Shown here in pieces: positions 1 to 5,345 of a stretch of DNA of 17,552 nucleotides. The position numbers and the translations under genes are program-made. The notes below the pieces were generated by a model that saw only the letters and a program-made list of their open reading frames with translations, ran no database searches and was not told the origin of the DNA. Each line of letters starts with the position of its first letter. Position 1 is the first letter of the stretch. This stretch comes from JAJPJX01 sp964568355 (GTDB lineage: Bacteria > Acidobacteriota > Terriglobia > Bryobacterales > Bryobacteraceae), in the NCBI GenBank assembly GCA_964568355.1, contig CAZMRK010000261.1, positions 1 through 17,552 on the forward strand, read 5' to 3'.

Positions 1-247
1 TGGCTTTTGACCACAGCCGCCGAAGGTGGTTTGGAACCTGCTCCTGCCAGCCGGTTCCGAGGGGCCGTCCCTCATCGATCAGACAGTTACACACATTGGG
101 CCCTCCTCGGCCCTTTGCGCTCGTGGCGCACCATCGTCGGCAAACCAAGGGCCACTTCCAGGGTCTGACTTTTTGCGCAAACTCCCCACCCGCCGTCCGA
201 TTTTGGGCTTTGCTGCGCGAAATCAGACAGCGCAATAGAATTGGATC
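1..247. other. Left-edge region without a convincing gene
   Basis: I see no credible coding region here. A 70-codon open frame at 26-238 (+) has no family resemblance, no ribosome binding site and a composition typical of chance reading in GC-rich DNA. A short inverted repeat (GGAACC at 33-38, GGTTCC at 53-58) and a loose one (GTCTGA at 163-168, TCAGAC at 223-228) are present, but neither is strong enough to name as a terminator or operator. The segment may hold the promoter of the small membrane protein at 248 or the end of a transcript entering from the left. Confidence 0.5.
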
Positions 248-445
248 ATGCAAGGGCTGATGCGCCTGCTGATCATGCTCCATCTGCTGGCTGTCTTTGC
301 CCTCTTTCTTTGCTGGGCGGCATTCGACGCTCGGCGCCGCGGCAAGTCTGCCGTGCTGCTCTGCCTGGCGCTGATCTTCTTCTTTCCCGCTTCCTGGCTC
401 GCCTGGCTCCTCTTCCGCCCCGAAATCAAGTCTCGCCCCGCCTAA
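248..445 (+). CDS. Small two-helix membrane protein
   Basis: This 65-residue protein consists almost entirely of two hydrophobic helices (about residues 7-27 and 35-57). They are separated by a positively charged turn (DARRRGK), and the tail is charged (RPEIKSRP). By the positive-inside rule the turn should be cytoplasmic, which would put both ends outside. The second helix ends in a P-x-S-W-L-x-W-L-L-F-R pattern, loosely like the PLD-nuclease N-terminal type of small membrane segments. That similarity is too weak to assign a function. The start is uncertain: the ATG at 260 is in frame and has AAGGG just upstream (252-256), although the spacing is short. No operon partner is evident, since the next gene points the other way. 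Whether it is expressed cannot be judged from sequence alone. Confidence 0.5.
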   Translation: MQGLMRLLIMLHLLAVFALFLCWAAFDARRRGKSAVLLCLALIFFFPASWLAWLLFRPEIKSRPA

Positions 446-477
446 GGACCGGATGCGGTCTTTTTGAAGGAAAGCCT

Positions 478-1041
478 TCAAACCAGCCGTTCTAGAAGTG
501 AAATCAGATAATCTTGGTCGAAAATTCCCGTGCGATACGTGCGCGCATCAAAAAAACGCCACACCGGGCGATGACGTTCCAGGCAGTAAAACAGCAGGTG
601 TTCCTCGATCAATTCCTGGTCGAGCAATTGCTGATTAAAGCAGCGTGTGGCCCCGTGCAGCACATAGGGAACCCGAAATTCTTCCGTCGAAACCATCTCC
701 GCGGTGGCTTCAAAAGTCACCTGCAAAATCCGCCCGCGGACGTGAATTTGAAACAGGTTTACACTCTCTTCCTGAAATGACTCGGGCGTGAAATTCTCGG
801 GATCCAGGCGCACTTCCGGCTCTTCCAGCAACCCGTTTACGTCCCGCACGAACCCCGCGCAGACACCAAATAGCTGCAGCGCCGCCTTCTGGCGCAGCAA
901 CATCGTTTCCCGCGCCTTCTGCAGCGCCAGTTCGTCTTTGGCGGACAACGCGCGAATACTTTCGGCCAATCTTTTCAATCTGTCCCGCTGCAATCGATGC
1001 CGGCTCCCTGCGGCCCGACCCCGCCGCCATTCCTTCAGCAT
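478..1041 (-). CDS. Conserved-looking protein of unknown function (187 aa)
   Basis: I do not recognise a named family. The N-terminal third (to about residue 60) is strongly basic and helical (R/K/L/A-rich) and could form a coiled coil or bind nucleic acid. The rest alternates acidic and hydrophobic residues and reads like a compact alpha/beta domain, with a C-terminal stretch rich in aromatic and leucine residues (FFDARTYRTGIFDQDYLISL). No signal peptide or membrane helix is visible. I chose the ATG at 1041, preceded by GGGGCGGGG. A TTG eight codons further upstream (1065) would also keep the frame. It lies downstream of the XRE regulator on the same strand with a gap of about 150 bp, so the two could be co-transcribed. 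The stop overlaps no other gene. It might be an effector or partner under control of that regulator, but this rests only on position. Confidence 0.65.
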   Translation of the reverse strand: MLKEWRRGRAAGSRHRLQRDRLKRLAESIRALSAKDELALQKARETMLLRQKAALQLFGVCAGFVRDVNGLLEEPEVRLDPENFTPESFQEESVNLFQIHVRGRILQVTFEATAEMVSTEEFRVPYVLHGATRCFNQQLLDQELIEEHLLFYCLERHRPVWRFFDARTYRTGIFDQDYLISLLERLV

Positions 1042-1192
1042 ATGCCCCGCCCCGGATCCGATCAATCGACGTCACCCGCTTTGCTGATCATCTTCTGGAC
1101 CCAGTGTACCCCGGCCTGCCCGTTTCGTACGAACACTCACAGAACGGCGTCTTCTTTTCTCCGGCCCCCCTGCAGCCTGTTCCACCACCTCT

Positions 1193-1441
1193 TCAGGCCT
1201 GTTTTTGCCCGGCGTGATGGGCCGCTTCCGGCTCGAACAGATCCAGCAGATCCAGCTTCAGCGTGACCAATAGCAGGTCGCCGATCTCCGGCGTCATCGC
1301 CCGTACTCCTTTGAGAACATTGTGCAAATGCGGCTGGGAAATACCCGCGAGGCGGGCCAGCCCCCGCTCCGTTACTTCCCCGTTGCGCACCAGGGTTCTC
1401 ACGTGCATCAGCAATCGCAATCGGGCCGTCTGAAAGTCCAT
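1193..1441 (-). CDS. Small XRE/Cro-type helix-turn-helix regulator
   Basis: An 82-residue, single-domain DNA-binding protein. Residues about 22-67 fit the lambda-repressor-like fold. A helix carrying TERGLARLAGIS is followed by a turn, then by the recognition helix SQPHLHNVLKGVRAM, and then by the usual closing helices (TPEIGDLLLVTLKLDLLDLF). The first helix (about 4-19) is amphipathic. There is no sensor or peptidase domain, so it may act as a simple repressor, as do many orphan Xre-like proteins; that role is inference. The ATG has a purine-rich ribosome binding stretch (AGAGAAGAAAA) immediately upstream. A long interrupted dyad lies 27-64 bp upstream of the start and is the obvious place for autoregulation. 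The 478-1041 gene lies downstream on the same strand. An antitoxin-like role is possible in principle, but no toxin gene is evident beside it. Confidence 0.85.
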   Translation of the reverse strand: MDFQTARLRLLMHVRTLVRNGEVTERGLARLAGISQPHLHNVLKGVRAMTPEIGDLLLVTLKLDLLDLFEPEAAHHAGQKQA

Positions 1442-1467
1442 TTTTCTTCTCTCGCCCTATATTTCTC

Positions 1468-1505
1468 CCTGAAATAGGTAGCTGCCCTGGCATACCTCTC
1501 TCAGG
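1468..1505. promoter_or_regulatory. Interrupted dyad, candidate operator of the XRE gene
   Basis: Two 13-nt arms (1468-1480 and 1493-1505) form an inverted repeat around a 12-nt centre. Written as half-sites it reads CCTGA-N3-AGGTA, N12, TACCT-N3-TCAGG. Eleven of 13 positions pair, with both mismatches inside the N3 gaps. The centres of the two outer half-sites are about three helical turns apart. It lies in the upstream region of the XRE gene (start at 1441), where an autoregulatory operator is expected. A transcribed hairpin is the alternative. The symmetry is directly visible; binding by this regulator is inference. Confidence 0.5.
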
Positions 1506-1637
1506 AGATAATGCTGCAAAATGAATCCTGTTAACTTTGGATAGCAATCAGGCAATAAGGTCTTTAATTACACCAATTGGGTGATAAATCTTACCCCTAC
1601 CTTTGGTTATTTTCCTTTCCCTCTCCTGAAAAAGCTC

Positions 1638-1665
1638 TTGACGTTTCCGTGCGAAGCGATACAGT
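1638..1665 (+). promoter_or_regulatory. Sigma70-like promoter for the zinc-ribbon protein gene
   Basis: TTGACG (1638-1643) and TACAGT (1660-1665) are separated by 16 bp. That is a near-consensus -35 and an acceptable -10. Transcription would begin near 1673, giving a leader of about 60 nt to the ATG at 1734. This is one reason to prefer that start over the in-frame GTG at 1581, which would lie upstream of the promoter. About 60 bp to the left is a short AT-centred palindrome (CCAATTGG, 1573-1580) that could be a second regulatory site. Confidence 0.45.
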
Positions 1666-1733
1666 TGGAGCAGTTTAGATCGTGGTGTTGCCCTCGGGCA
1701 GTTGGAGGGCCGCCGGGAGGACATTCAAAGCTA

Positions 1734-2315
1734 ATGGATTGGGATCGATCGGAAACCATTGCACTGGCCAGGCCGTCGTGCACGCATTGCCATGGATACG
1801 GACTGCGGAGCGGTCACAGGGGCAAGGAGCGCCCTTGCAACTGTGTATTCCGCACCATCTTTCGCGCCTGTTACGAGCGCTTTCGGGAATGCGCCGCCCG
1901 GGAAGCCTACATCGGCCGCGTGAATCTCGATTTCTGCCGCGGCAAGGACCGCTGCCGCACCTTCGGCCGTAAGAACGAAGAATACATCGCGGATTTCTGC
2001 CTGGTTAGCAAGCGCCACCTGGACGAGTTGGAATATAAGATCTTCCGGTTCCATTTCTTATTGGGGGCGGATTGGAAACTCTGCTGCCGCCAGATGCACA
2101 TCGACCGCGGAACTTTCTTTCACGCCGTCTACCGCATTGAGCAACGCCTGGGCCGCGCCTTTCGCGAGCTCCAACCCTACAGCCTCTTCCCGCTGGATGA
2201 ATATTTCGGCGGACGCATCCGCAAAGAGCCGGTGCGCGCCTTCACCGCAGTGTCCGAAATCCGCAGGCCGCTACTGCCGCCTCTGGCCGCTTCCCCCATC
2301 CTCGAATGTGCCTGA
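1734..2315 (+). CDS. Zinc-ribbon-like/HTH-like protein, function unknown
   Basis: A 193-residue protein. Its N-terminus carries C16-x2-C19 and C35-x-C37 around a Gly-rich loop (CHGYGLRSG), which suggests a small zinc-binding knuckle reminiscent of DnaJ-type CxxCxGxG elements. Residues about 60-100 are charged. Residues about 104-145 (hydrophobic helix, turn, then RGTFFHAVYRIEQRLGRAF) look like a helix-turn-helix of the type found in sigma-factor region 4 or phage-type DNA-binding proteins. The combination suggests a nucleic-acid-binding protein, possibly regulatory, but I cannot name the family. The frame stays open back to 1581. I chose the ATG at 1734 because a promoter lies at 1638-1665, GGGAGG lies at 1715-1720, and recognisable sequence begins there. 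The Pro/Leu-rich tail ends only 6 bp before the T-loop hairpin. Confidence 0.65.
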   Translation: MDWDRSETIALARPSCTHCHGYGLRSGHRGKERPCNCVFRTIFRACYERFRECAAREAYIGRVNLDFCRGKDRCRTFGRKNEEYIADFCLVSKRHLDELEYKIFRFHFLLGADWKLCCRQMHIDRGTFFHAVYRIEQRLGRAFRELQPYSLFPLDEYFGGRIRKEPVRAFTAVSEIRRPLLPPLAASPILECA

Positions 2316-2321
2316 ATCACC

Positions 2322-2352
2322 GCATGGGGCGGGTTCGATTCCCGCCCCGTGC
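2322..2352 (+). other. Hairpin with tRNA acceptor/T-arm topology
   Basis: A 12-bp stem (GCATGGGGCGGG with CCCGCCCCGTGC, one T-G wobble) closes the 7-nt loop TTCGATT, which matches the T-loop consensus of tRNA. The stem length equals 7 acceptor plus 5 T-stem pairs, so the element has the shape of a tRNA lacking its D-arm, anticodon arm and variable loop. No CCA follows (GACCGCA instead), and no cloverleaf can be drawn from the sequence upstream, which is coding. A T-rich stretch (ATTTTCTTTT, from 2359) follows after 6 nt. An intrinsic terminator for the preceding gene is therefore the plain alternative. A tRNA 3'-end remnant of the kind left at integration sites is the other. Confidence 0.5.
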
Positions 2353-2401
2353 GACCGCATTTTCTTTTGCATTTTCTTCCTCCAGCCGCCGGCTCCCCGC
2401 G

Positions 2402-2410
2402 TGATACAAT
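2402..2410 (+). promoter_or_regulatory. Extended -10 element before the bicupin gene
   Basis: TGATACAAT combines the TGn extension with the hexamer TACAAT (5 of 6 to consensus). It lies 31 bp upstream of the ATG at 2441, giving a leader of about 23 nt that contains the AGGAG ribosome binding site. No convincing -35 is visible, which is usual for extended -10 promoters. Confidence 0.45.
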
Positions 2411-2440
2411 CCTGTCGGTCTGTCCCTCAGAGGAGCAAGC

Positions 2441-3379
2441 ATGCGATTCCGAGCTTCCGCCATCGTCGTCGGGAGTGCCCTGGTAGCGCTCGCGCTGAGC
2501 ATCACACTGACCCGCGGCATCGCCGAGGAACCCTCCTGGGCTCCCAAACCCGTCCAGCCCACCCCGTACGTGCCTCCGCACAAGCCGGTCACACGCCTGG
2601 CCGAATTGCGGGCTCGGCACCAGGGGGAACGCGATTGGAGCTATGTCGTCGTGGACGACGACCACATCCATGGCGAGTGGGTTTCCTCCGCCCCCGGCTC
2701 CCGGCTCTCGCGCCGTTTCCACCCCGACACCATCGCCTGGTGGATCGTCATGGATGGCCAGATCCGCTTCACCATTGAAGGGCAGGACCCCTTCGTTGCC
2801 GGCAAAGGCGCGTTGGTGCAGGTGCCGATGCAGACCATTTTCGCCCTGGAGACCGTCGGCGACCGGCCAGCCCTGCGCTTTGAAGCCAATATCGCCCACG
2901 CGAAGACACTTTATCCGCGGGATGTGCGGCCACCTGATACACCGGGCATCCAGTGGATCCCTGTGAAACTCAATCGCAAGCCCGCCGCGCTCGATCCCGG
3001 TACCCGCTGGCACGTGCAACTCGACGAACTGGCTCGCGAACCGCAGTATGCCGGCAAGAATTTCATGTATCGCTTCGTCAACAACGACCGCGCCGCCGCC
3101 AACGTGATTTATGGGGAGGAAAAGAACCTCCCGCCCCTCAATCCCAAAGACAAGGGGCACTATCATCCCGAATGCGCCGAATTCTGGCTCATCCTGGCCG
3201 GCCAGATTCGCTATCCTATCGAAGGGCAGGGCGTCATCATCGCCAATGAGGGCGATATCGTGTACGTCCCGCCGTTCACCTTCCACGCGCCGCGCTTCTA
3301 CGGTAAAGGGCCGTCGTGCCGGCTGGCGATGAACGGCTACCCGAATATCGCGCACCTGTTCGCCGCGCAGCCGGAATAG
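2441..3379 (+). CDS. Exported bicupin protein
   Basis: A 312-residue protein with two cupin barrels. An N-terminal signal-like segment (residues 1-28, basic MRFR then a hydrophobic stretch) suggests export. The C-terminal cupin (about 225-305) has the metal site: H240 and H242 in GHYHPE, E247 in CAEFW, and H282 in VPPFTFHAP. This is the usual His-His-Glu then His set. The N-terminal cupin (about 80-160) keeps the fold signature (WWIVMDGQIRF, then GKGALVQVPM) but has only H94 and no His in the second motif, so it is probably metal-free and structural. Cupins of this kind include dioxygenases, isomerases and sugar-binding proteins, and the substrate cannot be deduced. The start is well supported by AGGAG 5 nt upstream. 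It is followed after 34 bp by the DUF457-type hydrolase on the same strand, so co-transcription is likely. No sequence feature ties the two functionally. Confidence 0.85.
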   Translation: MRFRASAIVVGSALVALALSITLTRGIAEEPSWAPKPVQPTPYVPPHKPVTRLAELRARHQGERDWSYVVVDDDHIHGEWVSSAPGSRLSRRFHPDTIAWWIVMDGQIRFTIEGQDPFVAGKGALVQVPMQTIFALETVGDRPALRFEANIAHAKTLYPRDVRPPDTPGIQWIPVKLNRKPAALDPGTRWHVQLDELAREPQYAGKNFMYRFVNNDRAAANVIYGEEKNLPPLNPKDKGHYHPECAEFWLILAGQIRYPIEGQGVIIANEGDIVYVPPFTFHAPRFYGKGPSCRLAMNGYPNIAHLFAAQPE

Positions 3380-3413
3380 GTCGCCACCCCGGGTCCGCCC
3401 ACGATCGGCCAGA

Positions 3414-4412
3414 ATGGACCCGCTCACACACACCGCCACCGGATGGTTCCTAAACAAAGCGGGGCTCGGACGGCTTACACCCCAGGGCCCCGTCATCCTC
3501 CTGCTGGCGGCCAACGCCCCCGATATCGATATCGTCACCACCTTCGGCGGGTCGCTCACCTACCTGGAGTACCACCGGCACCTCACCCATGCGCTGCTCT
3601 CGCTGCCGCTCATGGCTTTTCTGCCGGTGCTACTGGTGCGCCTCGTCTCCCGCCGGCCGGTCCGCTGGCTGCCGGCCTTTCTGATCGCCGCCGTAGCCGT
3701 GGCCACCCACCTCGCGCTCGATGCCACCAATATCTATGGCATACGCCTGCTGTTGCCGTTCTCCTCCTACTGGTTCAGCCTGGATACCACGCCGGTAGTC
3801 GATATCTGGATCTGGGCCGCCTGCGCTCTGGCCCTGCTCGGCCCGCTCATCGCCCGCCTGGTCAACCAGGAAATCGGCGCCACCTTTCCCCGCGGCCACG
3901 CTCCCGGCCGGGGTTTCGCCCTTTTCGCCCTGCTCTTCCTGGTCCTCTATAACGGCGGCCGCGCCGTCTTGCACCAGCGCGCCGTCGCCACTATGGACGC
4001 GCGCCTCTATAACGGATCTCCTCCCCTGCGCGTCGCCGCCTTCCCCGACCCCTTTCAACCCTTTCGCTGGCGCGGTGTTGCCGAAACCCCCGCTTTCTTT
4101 GCCCTAGCCGACCTTAACCTGTTGGGTCAGTTCGATCCCGGCGAGGCCCGCATTCTATATAAGCCCCAGGCCAGCCCCGCCCTCACCGCCGCCGCTTCCG
4201 CACCCGCCATTCGCGGCTTCCTTGGTTTCGCCCAATGGCCCTTCTGGCGCGCCCTGCCGGCCGCTGAACCGGAAAATGGAACCCTCGTGGAAGTGTTCGA
4301 CCTCCGCTTCTCCGCTCCCCCCGACCGCGCTTTTGTCGCCGATGCCCTGCTCTCGAACCGCTTCGAGGTCGTGAAATCGTCCTTCCACTTTGGAGCCACT
4401 CGCCCACGCTAG
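3414..4412 (+). CDS. YdjM/DUF457-type membrane-bound metal-dependent hydrolase
   Basis: A 332-residue integral membrane protein with the hallmark N-terminus MDPLTHTATGWF, followed by APDIDI and YHRHLTHALLSLP, then a later HLALDATN. H6, D37, D39, H54, H56, H59, H99 and D103 are the likely metal ligands conserved in the YdjM family (in E. coli YdjM is a LexA-regulated inner-membrane protein). Four or five hydrophobic helices lie between residues 25 and 190. The C-terminal 140 residues form a soluble domain with few long hydrophobic runs. The physiological substrate of this family is not established. There is no clear ribosome binding site before the ATG, but the family's conserved N-terminus fixes the start. 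It probably shares a transcript with the bicupin 34 bp upstream. I see no LexA-like box in that gap. Confidence 0.88.
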   Translation: MDPLTHTATGWFLNKAGLGRLTPQGPVILLLAANAPDIDIVTTFGGSLTYLEYHRHLTHALLSLPLMAFLPVLLVRLVSRRPVRWLPAFLIAAVAVATHLALDATNIYGIRLLLPFSSYWFSLDTTPVVDIWIWAACALALLGPLIARLVNQEIGATFPRGHAPGRGFALFALLFLVLYNGGRAVLHQRAVATMDARLYNGSPPLRVAAFPDPFQPFRWRGVAETPAFFALADLNLLGQFDPGEARILYKPQASPALTAAASAPAIRGFLGFAQWPFWRALPAAEPENGTLVEVFDLRFSAPPDRAFVADALLSNRFEVVKSSFHFGATRPR

Positions 4413-4473
4413 GCGATTCCGTTGATTTCTAGTACTGTGGCCGGATGATTCGGTTCGTCCGCTTGCTGTCGCG

Positions 4474-4501
4474 CGCGGTTCCGTTCCGCCACCGAACCGC
4501 G
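4474..4501. repeat. Inverted repeat CGCGGTTC/GAACCGCG
   Basis: A perfect 8-bp inverted repeat (4474-4481 and 4494-4501) with a 12-nt loop lies in the 194-bp gap between the DUF457-type gene and the HPt gene. No T-run follows, so it is not a textbook intrinsic terminator. An 8-bp palindrome CACTAGTG lies a little further on (4532-4539). Either could be regulatory. Apart from these and an AT-richer stretch before 4607, I see nothing else in the gap. Confidence 0.35.
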
Positions 4502-4606
4502 ACCGAAAGGGAGCGGACTTCACGGTCAGAGCACTAGTGAAAATTAAGAGTAATCCCAGCAAGAAATACAGCATTACACCCCTATTCTTCTTCGCGCCTC
4601 TGCCGC

Positions 4607-5029
4607 ATGATCGAATCAAGGCAGGTGACGACCAAGGTGCTTCTGTATCATCAACAATTGCGCGATCTCACCATGGGCGATACGGCGCTCATGCAGGAAG
4701 TCGTGCAGACCTTACTCGACGATACCCGCCGGCAGATACCCCTGATCGAAGAGGCCATCAGCCGCCACGATTCGGTCCAACTGATGCATTTGGCGCATTA
4801 TTGCAAAGGAGCCTGCGACGGCATAGGCGCCCGCTCGTCGGCCGTCTTGCTCGGGCAAATCCGGATCCAGGCCGGCCGCGGAGACTTTACCGCCTGCCGT
4901 GACCTGCTGGCCAGCCTCAGCGGCGAGATCGAGCGGTTGAGCCGTGAGGCGGCGCTCCCGGCGTCTCCTGGCGCCCCGCTCGCAGCACCGCACGAAGCCC
5001 CTCCAGGCAGAGCTGCGCGGCATGCTTAG
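4607..5029 (+). CDS. Orphan histidine phosphotransfer (HPt) protein
   Basis: A 140-residue protein made of a single HPt four-helix domain plus a low-complexity tail. The phosphorylatable residue is H64 in HLAHYCKGACDGIGA, which matches the HPt pattern AH-x-L-K-G-(S/A)-x3-GA except that C66 replaces the usual leucine. Helices about 10-32, 36-53, 55-70 and 76-108 fit the fold. Such proteins carry phosphate between response-regulator receiver domains and hybrid histidine kinases. No kinase or receiver gene is in this window, so its partners must lie elsewhere. The tail (about 112-140) is Ala/Pro-rich and overlaps the convergent NifU-like gene by 113 bp. There is no evident ribosome binding site at the ATG. 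A GTG at 4625 is a possible alternative start. I am fairly confident of the domain and less so of the exact ends. Confidence 0.8.
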   Translation: MIESRQVTTKVLLYHQQLRDLTMGDTALMQEVVQTLLDDTRRQIPLIEEAISRHDSVQLMHLAHYCKGACDGIGARSSAVLLGQIRIQAGRGDFTACRDLLASLSGEIERLSREAALPASPGAPLAAPHEAPPGRAARHA

Positions 5030-5324
5030 ACTCCGCGGGCAATCCCCCCACGGATTCTTCCACTCCGGCCGCCGTCAAGGTGGCCAGTTCCGCCCGGCTC
5101 TTCCCGGTAATCCATTCCGTGAGCGCCGAACCGGCCGCGATCGAAGCGGTGCATCCGCGCGTCTGGTAGCGTGCCTCGGCCGCGATCTCCCCTTCGAAAC
5201 GTACCGCCAGCCGTAGAATATCCCCGCAGATCGGGTTGCTCACTTCCACCGTAATGGCCGGGGGCCCGAGTATCCCCACGTTCCGTGGATTCTGGAAATG
5301 CTCCAGCAGACGCGCCGAATACAT
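4917..5324 (-). CDS. NifU/IscU-like Fe-S cluster assembly scaffold
   Basis: A 135-residue single-domain scaffold starting MYSARLLEHFQNPRNVG, the typical opening of the IscU/NifU N-terminal family. The three cluster-ligating cysteines are present: C33 with D35 in NPICGD, C58 in TRGCTASIAAGSALTEW, and C106 in KHAAQLCLEGL. The LPPVK chaperone-binding motif of E. coli IscU is replaced by LPAESK, as in shorter, non-ISC-operon members. It would assemble [2Fe-2S] or [4Fe-4S] clusters in the cytoplasm and pass them to apoproteins. The ATG is fixed by GGAG 6 nt upstream and by the family N-terminus. A longer upstream open frame is only the antisense shadow of the radical SAM gene. It is divergent from that gene with 21 bp between starts. 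Its last 113 bp overlap the HPt gene tail to tail. No cysteine desulfurase gene is present here. Confidence 0.88.
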   Translation of the reverse strand: MYSARLLEHFQNPRNVGILGPPAITVEVSNPICGDILRLAVRFEGEIAAEARYQTRGCTASIAAGSALTEWITGKSRAELATLTAAGVEESVGGLPAESKHAAQLCLEGLRAVLRAGRQETPGAPPHGSTARSRR

Positions 5325-5345
5325 TTTGTGCTCCAATGTTGTTAC

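Noticed and set aside
26..238. 70-codon open frame at the left edge
   Set aside because: No ribosome binding site, low-complexity composition and no domain resemblance.
1581..1733. GTG start at 1581 for the zinc-ribbon protein
   Set aside because: It lies upstream of the best promoter for the gene, and the added 51 residues have no domain-like character.
2240..2355. Complete tRNA or tmRNA ending at the T-loop hairpin
   Set aside because: No D-arm or anticodon arm can be drawn, the upstream sequence is coding, and the hairpin's 5' arm itself pairs with the would-be acceptor strand.
2177..3559. 460-codon open frame on the minus strand opposite the bicupin gene
   Set aside because: It is the GC-rich shadow of the bicupin and its flanks. 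It shows no family motifs, while the plus strand carries clear cupin motifs and a ribosome binding site. The peptide from the T-loop hairpin (GRESNPPHA) is the kind seen when tRNA DNA is translated in reverse.
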